Shown one piece after another: positions 1 to 9,650 of a DNA stretch of 64,000 nt (position 1 is the stretch's first letter; each line of letters opens with the position of its first letter). This DNA is from Christiangramia fulva (GTDB taxonomy: Bacteria; Bacteroidota; Bacteroidia; Flavobacteriales; Flavobacteriaceae), in NCBI RefSeq assembly GCF_003024155.1, contig NZ_CP028136.1, positions 1,364,001 to 1,428,000 on the forward strand, given 5' to 3'. The position numbers and the translations under genes were made by a program. The notes beneath the pieces were generated by a model. It did not search any database, had not been told where the DNA came from, and worked only from the letters and a program-made list of their open reading frames with translations.

Positions 1-1
1 C

Positions 2-694
2 CTTTCAGATAAATCTGAATTGAAGATTTCGAAAACTCATTTCCGGATGGATTTTCCAATTCTGAAGGAAATAGGGTCCCTGGGGGGAGTGACTTTATCC
101 AGGCAGGCGGTGGTGAGCCTTACCTATTTGTTGATGAACAATATCCTTTTCAACCTCGGGGGAGAAGATTCGGTGGCGGTTTATGCCATTATCGGCAGGA
201 TGCTCATGTTTGCTTTGTTTCCCGTGCTGGGAGTTACCCAGGGATTCTTGCCTATTGCGGGTTTCAATTACGGAGCACAGAATTACGACCGGGTACGAAA
301 ATCGATAAATACGGCAATTTTGTATTCCAGTGCTCTCGGCCTTTTGATCTTCCTTGGGATCATGTTTTTCGCCGATGATATTGTATACATTTTTACTCAA
401 AATGCAAATGTGGTAAAAGAAACCCCACCGGCTATGAGGTGGGTGTTTGCAGCAACGCCAATTATCGCGCTACAGCTTATTGGAGCGGCTTATTTTCAGG
501 CGATTGGAAAAGCGATCCCTGCTTTCCTTCTAACCTTATCCAGGCAGGGATTTATTTTTATTCCGCTTATACTCATTCTGCCTGTTTATTTTGGAGAAAC
601 CGGCGTCTGGGCTTCTTTTCCGGTAGCCGATTTACTGTCAACTATAATCACAGGGTATTTTCTGAACCGGGAAATTGTAAAAACACTCCGCTAG
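2..694 (+). CDS. MATE family efflux transporter, C-terminal part (5' end outside window)
   Basis: The reading frame is open from the first bases of the window, so the gene starts upstream; the first in-window start-like codon (TTG at 20) is internal. About 230 residues remain, roughly half of the usual 450-residue, 12-helix MATE protein. Visible are about six hydrophobic helices and the family-typical stretch GFLPIAGFNYGAQNYDRVRK, which belongs to the repeated P-x-x-G-x-N-x-G-A element, plus AAYFQAIGKA later on. MATE proteins export drugs or metabolites across the inner membrane in exchange for Na+ or H+. The substrate cannot be told from this fragment. Confidence 0.88.
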   Translation, partial: LSDKSELKISKTHFRMDFPILKEIGSLGGVTLSRQAVVSLTYLLMNNILFNLGGEDSVAVYAIIGRMLMFALFPVLGVTQGFLPIAGFNYGAQNYDRVRKSINTAILYSSALGLLIFLGIMFFADDIVYIFTQNANVVKETPPAMRWVFAATPIIALQLIGAAYFQAIGKAIPAFLLTLSRQGFIFIPLILILPVYFGETGVWASFPVADLLSTIITGYFLNREIVKTLR

Positions 695-755
695 GCTTTT
701 CCGAAAATTAACATATTTAACTATCTTTAAATCCGTTCACAAATCTTTTATTTTC

Positions 756-3700
756 ATGATAAATAAGTTATTTCGTTCAGGCCTTTTCGTATGCCTGATT
801 TTTTTAATTTCTTCTAATGATCTTTTAGCCCAAAATTTTGACAAAAAACTTTATGATGCGCTCGATTATCGGTTAATCGGACCTTTTCGTGGAGGCCGAA
901 GCGCTGCAGTAACAGGAGTTCCCGGTCAGCCAGATTTGTTTTACTTTGGTGCAACAGGCGGCGGGGTTTGGCGTACTGAAAATGGAGGCGAAACCTGGGA
1001 AAATATCTCCGATGGCTTCTTCGGAGGCTCGATAGGTTCTGTGGAAGTGGCTCCGAGCGATCATAATGTGATCTATGTGGGCGGAGGTGAAGGTACCATC
1101 CGCGGAAATGTTTCTTCCGGAAATGGCGTCTGGAAAACTGTCGATGCCGGTAAGACCTGGAAGCATATGGGGCTTGAAAAGAGTCGGCATATTCCCAGAA
1201 TGGTGGTGGATCCCAATGATTTTAATACCGTCTACGCTGCAGTGTTAGGAAATATCTATAAGCCCACCGAAGAAAGAGGCGTGTATAAATCTACTGACGG
1301 AGGTAAAACCTGGAAAAAGACGCTTTTTGCCAATGAGAATGCTGGAGCTGTCGATTTGGTAATGGATCCTAAAAATCCACGAATTCTTTATGCTTCTACC
1401 TGGAATATTCAGCGTACGCCTTACAGCCTGAGCAGTGGCGGACCAGGTTCGGCTTTATGGAAGAGTACCGATAGTGGCGAAAACTGGAAAGAGATTTCAA
1501 AAAATAAAGGTTTTCCAACGGATACTCTGGGAATTATTGGGGTAACCGTTTCACCCGTCAATAGTGAACGCGTTTGGGCAATTGTGGAAAATAAAGATAA
1601 AGGCGGCGTTTACCGAAGTGATGACGGCGGCGATACCTGGGAATATGTGAATGATGATCGCTCTTTGAGACAAAGGGCCTGGTATTATTCGAAAATATAT
1701 GCCGATACCAAAGATGAGAATACGGTTTACGTGATGAACGTAAGCTATCATAAAAGTACCGATGGCGGAAAAACTTTTACCAGTCATAATGCACCCCATG
1801 GTGATCACCACGATCTATGGATCGCTCCCGAAGATCCTAACCGCATGATCATTGCTGATGATGGCGGGGCGCAGGTAACTTACGACGGCGGAAAAACGTG
1901 GAGTACCTATTACAATCAGCCTACGGCGCAGTTTTACAGACTAACTACAGATAATGCTTTTCCTTATCGAATTTATTCTGCCCAGCAGGATAATTCAACC
2001 ATCCGAATTCCATATAGAACCGAAGGCCGCTCTATTGGCGAAGACGACTGGGAAGAAACCGCGGGGGGAGAAAGCGCGCATATCGCGGTAGATCCTGAAA
2101 ATCCCGAAATTGTTTATGGCGGAAGTTATGATGGCTTCCTAACCCGCTTCAATCATGAAAAAAATACCGTACGAAGCGTGAGCGTTTGGCCTGATAATCC
2201 GATGGGGCATGGAGCCGAGGACATGAAATACCGTTTTCAGTGGAATTTCCCTATCTTCTTTTCACCCAATGATCCAGATAAATTATATACAGCTTCCAAT
2301 CATTTACACATGAGTACCAACGAAGGACAAAGCTGGAAGGTTATAAGTCCTGATCTTACCCGGAACGATCCTTCAAAACTGAAATCCTCCGGTGGCCCAA
2401 TTACTCAGGATAACACTTCCGTGGAATACTACGGAACCATTTTCGCGGCTGCTGAATCTCCTGTGACTCCAGGATTGCTGTGGACCGGAAGTGATGATGG
2501 TCTTGTTCACGTCTCCAAAGATGGAGGCAAAAACTGGGAAAATGTCACTCCTAAAAATCTGCCTAAATGGGCGATGATCAATAGCGTGGAGCCTTCTCAT
2601 TTCGATCCCGGAACTGCTTATATTGCCGCAACAACTTATAAATTAGGTGATTTTGCACCCTATCTTTTCAAAACAACCAATTACGGCAAGTCCTGGAAAA
2701 AGATCACTGATGGAATAGAAGCTGAAGATTTTACCCGCGTAGTAAGAGAAGATCCCAAACAAAAAGAACTTCTGTATGCGGGAACTGAAAACGGCATGTA
2801 TATTTCTTTTGATGATGGTGCCAACTGGAGGCATTTTCAGTTAAACCTTCCCATTGTTCCCGTTACCGATTTAAAGATCAAAAATAACGATCTTATCGTT
2901 GCCACACAGGGAAGGAGTATCTGGATCATCGATGATCTTACGTTGTTGCATCAGTTATATAACACAGAAAATAAGGGGAATATTCTATTTAAACCTGAAG
3001 ATGCATACCGAATGGGAGGAAGTTCCAAAAAAGGATCATTAACGGCCGGCACCAATCATCCTGCGGGAGTAATGACCTATTTTTATGTTGAAGATCCAAA
3101 AGACAAGACGATAAAGTTGAGTTATCTCAATGCTAAAAATGATACTATCCAAACTTTCAGTACCGATAGCGAAAAAAATAAACTGGAGGTAAAACAGGGT
3201 GCAAATTTGCAAACCTGGGATTTAAGAGGAAAAGGCGCTAAGGTGCTTGACGGAATGATTCTCTGGTGGGCGAGTACCGATGCTCCACAGGCAGTACCCG
3301 GTGAATATAAAGTTGTTTTGCAGGTTGGCGATGAGGTGCAAACCAAAAATTTTAAAGTTCTGGCCGATCCTAATGCCGAAACCGATATTGCCGGAATGCA
3401 AAGGCAATTCGATTTTATTTCAGATGTAAATAATACGGTTGATAAAGCCCATAAATCAATTCAGAAAATGAGGGACCTGGAAAAACAGCTTTCGACTTTT
3501 GAAAAAAGGTACAAGGGCGACGAAAAGGTAAAACCCCTGGTTGAAAAAGCGCAGATGTTAAGCGATTCAATTTCTGAAATTGAGAACGCACTTTACCAGA
3601 CCAAAAACCGAAGCAATCAGGATCCGCTTAATTTTCCTATAAAATTGACCAATAAACTGGCACATTTGAATAGTCTCGTTGGAATGGACGATTTTCCGCC

Positions 3701-3857
3701 AACCGAGCAGGATATTCAAGTTAAAAATGAACTGACCAAAAAGGTTAATTCGCAACTTGAGAAGTTTGACCAGCTGCTTTCCGATCAGGTAAAAGAATTC
3801 AATAAACGCTTTAACGAAATGGACCTGAACTATCTTTTTGTAGAAGCTGAAGATTAA
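756..3857 (+). CDS. Secreted BNR/Asp-box repeat protein (VPS10/sortilin-like beta-propeller)
   Basis: 1033 residues with a signal peptide (residues 1 to about 25, ending LLAQ). The body carries about eleven Asp-box repeats of the form S-x-D-G-G-x-T-W (for example YKSTDGGKTWKK, HVSKDGGKNWENV), so it should fold as one or two beta-propellers like VPS10/sortilin and BNR glycosidase-like proteins. The last 130 residues are charged and helical, probably coiled coil. I see no T9SS C-terminal sorting domain, so it is likely periplasmic or surface-bound. No catalytic residues can be assigned; database names such as 'glycosyl hydrolase' would be over-calls. The stop TAA shares one base with the ATG of the next gene (TAATG), suggesting translational coupling. 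Confidence 0.85.
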   Translation: MINKLFRSGLFVCLIFLISSNDLLAQNFDKKLYDALDYRLIGPFRGGRSAAVTGVPGQPDLFYFGATGGGVWRTENGGETWENISDGFFGGSIGSVEVAPSDHNVIYVGGGEGTIRGNVSSGNGVWKTVDAGKTWKHMGLEKSRHIPRMVVDPNDFNTVYAAVLGNIYKPTEERGVYKSTDGGKTWKKTLFANENAGAVDLVMDPKNPRILYASTWNIQRTPYSLSSGGPGSALWKSTDSGENWKEISKNKGFPTDTLGIIGVTVSPVNSERVWAIVENKDKGGVYRSDDGGDTWEYVNDDRSLRQRAWYYSKIYADTKDENTVYVMNVSYHKSTDGGKTFTSHNAPHGDHHDLWIAPEDPNRMIIADDGGAQVTYDGGKTWSTYYNQPTAQFYRLTTDNAFPYRIYSAQQDNSTIRIPYRTEGRSIGEDDWEETAGGESAHIAVDPENPEIVYGGSYDGFLTRFNHEKNTVRSVSVWPDNPMGHGAEDMKYRFQWNFPIFFSPNDPDKLYTASNHLHMSTNEGQSWKVISPDLTRNDPSKLKSSGGPITQDNTSVEYYGTIFAAAESPVTPGLLWTGSDDGLVHVSKDGGKNWENVTPKNLPKWAMINSVEPSHFDPGTAYIAATTYKLGDFAPYLFKTTNYGKSWKKITDGIEAEDFTRVVREDPKQKELLYAGTENGMYISFDDGANWRHFQLNLPIVPVTDLKIKNNDLIVATQGRSIWIIDDLTLLHQLYNTENKGNILFKPEDAYRMGGSSKKGSLTAGTNHPAGVMTYFYVEDPKDKTIKLSYLNAKNDTIQTFSTDSEKNKLEVKQGANLQTWDLRGKGAKVLDGMILWWASTDAPQAVPGEYKVVLQVGDEVQTKNFKVLADPNAETDIAGMQRQFDFISDVNNTVDKAHKSIQKMRDLEKQLSTFEKRYKGDEKVKPLVEKAQMLSDSISEIENALYQTKNRSNQDPLNFPIKLTNKLAHLNSLVGMDDFPPTEQDIQVKNELTKKVNSQLEKFDQLLSDQVKEFNKRFNEMDLNYLFVEAED

Positions 3858-4405
3858 TGGAATATTACAATTACATAAAAGCCCTGCATCTAATCTTTGT
3901 GATAACCTGGTTTGCGGGGCTTTTTTATATCCCGAGACTGTTCATTTATCATATCGAAGCCGCTCAAAAGGAAGAACCCGAAAAGAGTATCTTGATCAAT
4001 CAGTTTAAACTGATGACCAAACGGCTCTGGCTCATCATTACCTGGCCTTCAGCAATTTTGGCCACGCTTTTTGCCGTAATTCTGCTTATTATGATGCCTT
4101 CCTGGCTGCAGCAGGGCTGGATGAACGTAAAATTGTTCTTCGTATTGCTGCTTTTTGCCTACCATATCAAATCTCATTTTATTTATAAAGAGCTACAGAA
4201 TGATATTGTGAAATGGTCTTCGCACCAAATGCGCATCTGGAATGAAGGCTCCACGCTAATCCTTTTTTCGGTGATCTTTTTGGTGATCGTTCGCAACGCG
4301 ATCAACTGGATCTACGGGGTTTTAGGTATTTTTCTCCTGGCAATTTTGCTTATGCTGGGCATCAGGCTCTATAAAAGAATCAGATCAAAAAACCCGAATG
4401 CCTGA
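3857..4405 (+). CDS. hemJ: HemJ-type protoporphyrinogen IX oxidase / CopD-like membrane protein
   Basis: 182 residues with four to five membrane helices, the normal size for the HemJ (UPF0093) family, which oxidises protoporphyrinogen IX to protoporphyrin IX in haem synthesis in bacteria lacking HemG or HemY. The N-terminus YIKALHLIFVITWFAGLFYI with the His in helix 1 (proposed haem ligand) and the following PRLFIYH are family signatures; a conserved W-x-x-K type segment (WMNVKLF) lies in the third helix. The start codon overlaps the stop of the BNR protein. Assignment as HemJ rather than another CopD-like protein is by motif only. Confidence 0.8.
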   Translation: MEYYNYIKALHLIFVITWFAGLFYIPRLFIYHIEAAQKEEPEKSILINQFKLMTKRLWLIITWPSAILATLFAVILLIMMPSWLQQGWMNVKLFFVLLLFAYHIKSHFIYKELQNDIVKWSSHQMRIWNEGSTLILFSVIFLVIVRNAINWIYGVLGIFLLAILLMLGIRLYKRIRSKNPNA

Positions 4406-4446
4406 TATGGTGTGATAATTGTTGCAATGCAAGCAAGCCGGTGTAT

Positions 4447-5901
4447 ATGAAAATGCTGAAACTCTCTTTACGAACGCGGATATTTATTTCCATGATACTT
4501 TTGGTCCTGGGAGCTTCTATCCTAATTTTTGGAGTGACGGTTTATCAGTATAAAGAAGAGGCGGAAAGTTATCACCGTGAACGGCTGGAGCGCAAAGAGG
4601 AAGCGATTCGCGAAAATATCAAGATCATTCTCGCCAATACTTCTTACCTCGTAAACACCGAAAATATTGGTAATATTTTGCGTGACCGAAAGCAGATCTA
4701 CGATCTCGCCGCGATCCACGAAATGCAGATCTATATTTACGATCTCAACGGAAATCTCATCATTAAATCTGATGAATCTTTCTTTCGCGATACTGCCAAT
4801 GCGAAGCTGAATGATAAAATTCTGAAGGAACTCAGTGCTTCTCCTGAAAAACATCTGCTTAAAAAAACTGAGATCAACGGTCAAAAATACCAGTCTTCCT
4901 ATTCCTACATAACCGACGAAAAATTCAAACCGCTGGCAATTCTATATCTGCCCTATGTTCAGGACGATTCTCTTTTGAATCGTGACCTTCATAATTTCCT
5001 GGTGAAAATGGGAGAAGTATATCTTTTTATGCTTCTGCTGGCGATTATTTTGTCATTTTTCCTTTCAAAATATATCACCAAATCGCTGAAGATAATTTCT
5101 GAAAAGATCAACCAAACCAGGCTGGATAAGCGCAATCAAAAGATCGAGATCGGGAATGCCACTGAGGAGATCTACTCACTAGTTTCGGCCTATAACAGTA
5201 TGATCGATGAGCTGGAAGAAAGCGCGGTAAAACTGGCTACCGGTGAGCGCGAACAGGCATGGCGCGAAATGGCAAAACAGGTGGCGCACGAGATCAAGAA
5301 TCCGTTGACACCGATGAGGTTGAGCGTCCAGAGTTTTCTTCGGAATTTTGACAAAAACGATCCGGAAATAGATCAGAAAGTGAAGGAATATTCAAATACG
5401 CTCATTAACCAGATCGATACGATGAGCTCGATAGCTTCGGCCTTTTCAAATTTTGCCAAGATGCCGGCACAGCAAAGCGAAACGCTGAATGTTCCTAAAA
5501 TCGTAAAACTGGCGCTCGACATCTTCAATGAACCTTATATCGAATTCAAATGTGATAAAGAGGAGATCCTGGCCAGATTTGATCGAACGCAGCTGATTCG
5601 CGTGATCACCAATCTGGTGAAAAATGCCATTCAGGCGCTTAATGAAACTGAAAATCCGCATATTGTAATTTCTGTGGAAGAGGAAGATGAAATGGTATGT
5701 GTTTCGGTATGCGATAATGGTTCAGGGATTTCCGAAGAAAATAAAGAGAAGGTTTTTGAGCCCAAATTCACCACAAAATCGAGCGGAATGGGCCTCGGAC
5801 TTGCGATGGTAAAAAATATCGTGGAGACCTATAACGGAACCATCTGTTTTGTGTCTAAACAAAATAAAGGCACTATCTTTAAAGTTAGATTTCCAAAATA
5901 A
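4447..5901 (+). CDS. Membrane sensor histidine kinase (HAMP, NtrY-like)
   Basis: About 484 residues. Order: membrane helix (about 10-32), extracytoplasmic sensor region, second helix (about 195-215), HAMP, HisKA with H-box VAHEIKNPLTPMRLS, then HATPase_c with N-box NLVKNAIQAL, G1 DNGSGI and G2 GMGLGLAMVKNIVE. The HEIKNPLTPMR form of the H-box is typical of NtrY-like kinases. It should autophosphorylate on the H-box His. No response regulator is adjacent, so the partner is elsewhere. ATG at 4447 is chosen; GTG at 4441 and ATG at 4453 are also possible. The crotonase gene starts five bases after the stop. Confidence 0.88.
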   Translation: MKMLKLSLRTRIFISMILLVLGASILIFGVTVYQYKEEAESYHRERLERKEEAIRENIKIILANTSYLVNTENIGNILRDRKQIYDLAAIHEMQIYIYDLNGNLIIKSDESFFRDTANAKLNDKILKELSASPEKHLLKKTEINGQKYQSSYSYITDEKFKPLAILYLPYVQDDSLLNRDLHNFLVKMGEVYLFMLLLAIILSFFLSKYITKSLKIISEKINQTRLDKRNQKIEIGNATEEIYSLVSAYNSMIDELEESAVKLATGEREQAWREMAKQVAHEIKNPLTPMRLSVQSFLRNFDKNDPEIDQKVKEYSNTLINQIDTMSSIASAFSNFAKMPAQQSETLNVPKIVKLALDIFNEPYIEFKCDKEEILARFDRTQLIRVITNLVKNAIQALNETENPHIVISVEEEDEMVCVSVCDNGSGISEENKEKVFEPKFTTKSSGMGLGLAMVKNIVETYNGTICFVSKQNKGTIFKVRFPK

Positions 5902-5906
5902 AACTT

Positions 5907-6689
5907 ATGAGCTACCAGAATATTCAAACTGAAATTGACGAAAATATTTTAACGATCACGATTAACAGGCCCAAGAAACTCAATGCTCTCAACCGTGAAA
6001 CTATTCAGGAATTGCATGAGGCCTTTAAAGAGGCGAAAGCTGATGAAGAGGTGAAGGTTGTTATTCTTACCGGTAGCGGGGAAAAAGCTTTTGTAGCCGG
6101 TGCAGATATTAGTGAATTCGCCGATTTTTCTCCTAAAGAAGGAAAAAGACTTTCGGCTGAAGGACAGGAAAAACTCTTCAATTATGTTGCCAATTTTCCG
6201 AAACCTGTTATAGCAGCCGTGAACGGATTTGCTCTTGGCGGGGGACTCGAACTGGCCATGGCGGCACATTTCAGAATTGCGAGCGAAAATGCGAAAATGG
6301 GGCTTCCCGAAACTTCTTTGGGAGTGATTCCGGGTTATGGTGGCACACAGCGGCTGCCACAGCTCGTAGGTAAAGGTCGTGCCATGGAAATGATCATGAC
6401 CGCCGGAATGATCGATTCCAGCCAGGCTTTACAATACAATTTAGTAAATCACGTAACTGAACCTGATGAACTGCTGGAATTTGCAGAAAATATGGCGCGT
6501 AAGATCATGAAAAATTCTATGGTGGCTATTAAAGGGGCTATCAGGGCGATCAATGCCAATTATGAGGCCGGAAGAAACGGTTTTGAAACTGAAATTGAAG
6601 AATTTGGCCGTGCTTTTGGAACCGAAGATTTTAAGGAAGGAACTTCAGCCTTTCTAAACAAGCGAAAAGCAGATTTTCCAGGGAAATAA
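5907..6689 (+). CDS. Enoyl-CoA hydratase/isomerase (crotonase family)
   Basis: 260 residues, the standard short-chain enoyl-CoA hydratase length. The oxyanion-hole segments KAFVAGADISEF and NGFALGGGLELAMAAHFRIA are present, as are both catalytic-type glutamates (in GGGLELAM and in GLPETSLGVIPGYGGTQRL). It should hydrate trans-2-enoyl-CoA in fatty-acid or amino-acid breakdown. It lies five bases after the kinase gene and probably shares its transcript. The exact substrate is not readable, because crotonases with the same motifs act on many acyl-CoAs. Confidence 0.9.
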   Translation: MSYQNIQTEIDENILTITINRPKKLNALNRETIQELHEAFKEAKADEEVKVVILTGSGEKAFVAGADISEFADFSPKEGKRLSAEGQEKLFNYVANFPKPVIAAVNGFALGGGLELAMAAHFRIASENAKMGLPETSLGVIPGYGGTQRLPQLVGKGRAMEMIMTAGMIDSSQALQYNLVNHVTEPDELLEFAENMARKIMKNSMVAIKGAIRAINANYEAGRNGFETEIEEFGRAFGTEDFKEGTSAFLNKRKADFPGK

Positions 6690-7108
6690 TTTTTTAAAAA
6701 ATTGTCATTACGATCCGCCTTGAGCGGAGAAGTAATCTCAATGAAATTTACGATTTTCGAAGTTGGAGGTAACAGCTTTAACTTTATCAATATGACTGTC
6801 ATCTTGAGCGGAGTCGAAAGATGACATTTTCTATTTTAACCTGGTCTTTTCTGAAACTGGAATCAGGACTTTTCTGGACTGGGAGCTTTAGGCTTAAGCT
6901 TGTAGCTGAAATTATGAGATTGCTTGTCCGCCCCTGGCGGATCGTAAGGACAACAGCCTGTGATTAGTCACTTCGAGGGACGAAGTCAACGAAGCAGTCT
7001 CCTTTATTGTACAATATTCTATAATGGCTTAGAGCTTTAAGCTTAAAAGCTCTTAAACTTTAATAGGAAAAAATCCTTTAAATTGGAAAATATCCATATT
7101 TTTGAAAT
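6690..7108. other. Gene-free stretch with REP-like repeats and a palindrome
   Basis: No convincing ORF. It holds at least three degenerate copies of a widespread bacterial intergenic repeat built around GAGCGGAG or GAGG-GACGAAGTC: about 6704-6740 (CATTACGATCCGCCTTGAGC onward), 6797-6826 (inverted repeat TGTCATCTT/AAGATGACA around GAGCGGAGTCG) and about 6967-7005. A separate near-palindrome sits at 7031-7053 (AGAGCTTTAAGCTTAAAAGC then TCT), and a diverged relative lies near 6886-6912. The stretch separates the crotonase from the radical SAM gene. Confidence 0.6.
6797..6826. repeat. REP-like inverted repeat
   Basis: Arms TGTCATCTT (6797-6805) and AAGATGACA (6818-6826) are perfectly complementary around GAGCGGAGTCGA. 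The core matches the common intergenic family TGAGCG-AGTCGAA, related to the tandem units after tRNA-Asn at 19913-19984. Confidence 0.65.
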
Positions 7109-8179
7109 ATGGAGAAGGATTTTATTAAAGGAAGAGGAGCGCAGCAAAATGTGGCAAATAAATTCCTGGAACATCGCCATGAAATGCGCGATGATTTTTT
7201 GAATTACTGCGCGACAGAAGGAGATGAAGCCCAGGAAAACAAGACCAGCATCATTGAAACATTTCCAAAAACCATAATCAATAAAGTTACCAGTCCCGAT
7301 GTGGGGCCGGGTTATAGTTTGAATCCCTATCAGGGTTGTGAGCATGGCTGCATTTATTGTTATGCCAGAAATTCTCATGAATACTGGGGCTATGGCGCCG
7401 GACTCGATTTTGAACAGAAAATTCTGGTAAAAAGAAATGCGGTAGAACTGCTTGAAGCCAAACTGAGAAGCAAAAGCTGGAAAGCCGAAACGATCATGCT
7501 TTCGGGAAATACCGATTGCTATCAGCCAGTCGAGAAGAAGCTGGAAATAACACGGAATCTTTTAAAGACCTTTCTAAAATATAGGCATCCGGTGGGAATA
7601 ATCACCAAAAATGCCCTGGTACAACGCGATCTTGATATCCTGAAAGAATTAAATGAACACAGGCTCGTGAATGTGAATATTTCAATAACGTCCCTACAGG
7701 AGAATACCAGGAGAATTCTGGAACCACGAACGGCCAGTATCAATAGAAGACTGGAAACGGTAGAGAAACTTTCGAAAGAAGGTATTCCGGTAAGGGTGAT
7801 GATGGCTCCTATTATTCCTTCCATCAACAGTCATGAAATTATGCCTTTGGTAAAAGAAATTTCCGATCGTGGAGCTTTGGGTGTAGGCTATACCATCGTG
7901 AGATTAAACGGAGCTATTGGAGGAATTTTTACCGATTGGATCAAAAAAGCAATGCCAGACAGAGCTGAAAGGGTACTAAATCAAATCGCTCATGTTCACG
8001 GCGGAAGTTTAAATGACAGTCGTTTTGGAACCCGCATGAAGGGAGAAGGTGAATTCGCCGACCAGGTGGCACAGCAGTTTAAAATTGCCAGAAAACTTTA
8101 TTTAAAAGACCGCGAAATTTCGCCCTTGAATTGCGATCTACACGAGCAGTTTAAAGACGGACAAATGAAACTTTTTTAA
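7109..8179 (+). CDS. PA0069-family radical SAM protein (SplB-like)
   Basis: 356 residues. The radical-SAM cysteines are C77, C81 and C84 in QGCEHGCIYCYARNSHEYWG, the arrangement of the PA0069/spore-photolyase-like (Rv2578c) group. LSGNTDCYQPVEKK and VNISITSLQENTRRILEPRT, typical of the same family, follow. It should bind a 4Fe-4S cluster and cleave S-adenosylmethionine; the substrate is unknown for this family. The 3' end overlaps the convergent HD gene by four bases. Confidence 0.88.
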   Translation: MEKDFIKGRGAQQNVANKFLEHRHEMRDDFLNYCATEGDEAQENKTSIIETFPKTIINKVTSPDVGPGYSLNPYQGCEHGCIYCYARNSHEYWGYGAGLDFEQKILVKRNAVELLEAKLRSKSWKAETIMLSGNTDCYQPVEKKLEITRNLLKTFLKYRHPVGIITKNALVQRDLDILKELNEHRLVNVNISITSLQENTRRILEPRTASINRRLETVEKLSKEGIPVRVMMAPIIPSINSHEIMPLVKEISDRGALGVGYTIVRLNGAIGGIFTDWIKKAMPDRAERVLNQIAHVHGGSLNDSRFGTRMKGEGEFADQVAQQFKIARKLYLKDREISPLNCDLHEQFKDGQMKLF

Positions 8180-8832
8180 GCCTCGCCATTCCATTCGGAA
8201 TAGAATTGATCAAGAAAACGCTTCATAAAAGCATGTCGATCTGCGGCGATTCGGCGCCCGGTTGCGGTATTCATCCGGTCTTTTAGAAGCAGCAATTTTT
8301 CATAAAAGTGGTTGATGGTAGGGGCTGTGGAAGCTTTATATTCTTCCTTGCTCATGTTAAGGTTGGGCTCGATCTCAGGATCGTAAAGGGCTCTTCCTTT
8401 AAATCCGCCGTAATTAAAAGTCCTCGCAATCCCAATGGCGCCAATGGCGTCAAGCCGATCGGCATCCTGGACTATATCGAGTTCGACGGAAGTAAAATCC
8501 CTTTCCACATTTCCACCTTTAAAGGAAATATTCTCGATGATCTTGATTACATGATTGATAATCGCATCGGGAACTTCGCGAGATTTCAGGAATTCACGGG
8601 CCATTTCCGGACCAACGCTTTCATCCCCGTTATGAAATTTGGAATCGGCTATATCGTGCAGCAGAGCTCCCAATTCCACCACCAGCATATCGGCGTTTTC
8701 ACCTTTCGCAATATGCCGTGCATTATTCAAAACCCTTTCAATATGAAACCAGTCATGTCCGCCTTCGGCATTTTTGAGCGTTTCTTTTACAAAATCAATG
8801 GTTTGGGAAATAAGCAGGTCTTTATTCATCAA
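8176..8832 (-). CDS. HD-domain phosphohydrolase
   Basis: 218 residues. HD metal-site residues are visible: H26 (GGHDWFHIERV), H59-D60 (GALLHDIADSKFH) and a later D in VQDADRLDAIGAIGIARTF. Family members are metal-dependent phosphohydrolases on nucleotides or related phosphates; the substrate is not known. The start codon directly abuts the stop of the upstream acyltransferase gene (8833), so the two are probably one operon. Confidence 0.88.
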   Translation of the reverse strand: MMNKDLLISQTIDFVKETLKNAEGGHDWFHIERVLNNARHIAKGENADMLVVELGALLHDIADSKFHNGDESVGPEMAREFLKSREVPDAIINHVIKIIENISFKGGNVERDFTSVELDIVQDADRLDAIGAIGIARTFNYGGFKGRALYDPEIEPNLNMSKEEYKASTAPTINHFYEKLLLLKDRMNTATGRRIAADRHAFMKRFLDQFYSEWNGEA

Positions 8833-9564
8833 TTATCGGATATCTGCTATTATCGTTCTTTCCACTTCGGCTACAAGACTTTCGGCATCGGTAGAATTGA
8901 CCGGAATAGGTTTATGAGTTTTTAAATGAATATGAACGCCGGGGTCTATAGGGAAACTTCCATGTTTAAAAAGCTTCCAGGAGTTATTGATGGTTATGGG
9001 AACCACCACGGCATCGGGTAATTTTTTAAAAAGCATCATCATTCCGCTCACCTGGAATTTCTTTGGTTGCCCGGTGCGGCTTCGGGTGCCTTCGGGAAAA
9101 ATTACTGCAGAGCGTTTTGTTTTTGCAAGATAATCGGCAAACTTGCTCATTTTCAGCAAAGATTCCCGGCGATTTTTACGGTCGATCAAAACCGAACCAC
9201 CATGTCTTAAATTGAAACTGATACTCGGGATCCCTTTTCCCAGTTCCTTTTTGCTTACAAACTTCGGGTGATGTTTTCTAAAATACCAGATAATAGGCGG
9301 GATATCGTACATTCCCTGGTGGTTAGCCACAAAAATGCAGGTTTTATCAGCGGGAATATCGAAATCATTTTCTACTGTAAAGGTTGTTCCCAGTAAATTC
9401 AGGCAACGAAGAAGAAAAAAATTGAAGATATCCACGCTTTTTTTATGAGCCTCATAACCGCCAAGTTTCAGGGAAACCCACTGGATAGGGTGGAAAACCA
9501 GAAGCGTAATTCCGAAGAAAAAATAAAAGACGACCGATAAAAAGTATGAGAGTATTTTTTTCAT
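8833..9564 (-). CDS. 1-acyl-sn-glycerol-3-phosphate acyltransferase (PlsC family)
   Basis: 243 residues. A hydrophobic N-terminal anchor (about 5-28) is followed by the acyltransferase motifs NHQGMYD (H82-x4-D87), FPEGTRSRTG (about 156-165) and VVPITINNSW. These are the four-block signature of LPA acyltransferases, which make phosphatidic acid at the inner face of the membrane. Cotranscribed with the HD hydrolase downstream. Confidence 0.9.
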   Translation of the reverse strand: MKKILSYFLSVVFYFFFGITLLVFHPIQWVSLKLGGYEAHKKSVDIFNFFLLRCLNLLGTTFTVENDFDIPADKTCIFVANHQGMYDIPPIIWYFRKHHPKFVSKKELGKGIPSISFNLRHGGSVLIDRKNRRESLLKMSKFADYLAKTKRSAVIFPEGTRSRTGQPKKFQVSGMMMLFKKLPDAVVVPITINNSWKLFKHGSFPIDPGVHIHLKTHKPIPVNSTDAESLVAEVERTIIADIR

Positions 9565-9600
9565 TTTCTTAAAAATACAAAAATAGCTATTTCAAAGCAT

Positions 9601-9630
9601 AAAAAAGCCCCACGCAGAGGCGTGAGGCCT
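9601..9630 (-). terminator. Rho-independent terminator of the bacilliredoxin gene
   Basis: Read on the minus strand, GGCCTCACGC-CTCT-GCGTGGGGC forms a GC-rich hairpin followed by six T. It lies about 20 bases past the bacilliredoxin stop. Confidence 0.85.
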
Positions 9631-9650
9631 TATAAATTCTTAATTGTTCA

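Noticed and set aside
7097..7104. TATTTTTG promoter-like box just before the radical SAM gene
   Set aside because: It lies only four bases before the ATG, which would give a leaderless transcript; likely chance in AT-rich DNA.
8308..8925. 205-residue plus-strand ORF opposite the HD and acyltransferase genes
   Set aside because: Both minus-strand genes have clear catalytic motifs; the plus-strand ORF has no recognisable domain and spans their junction.
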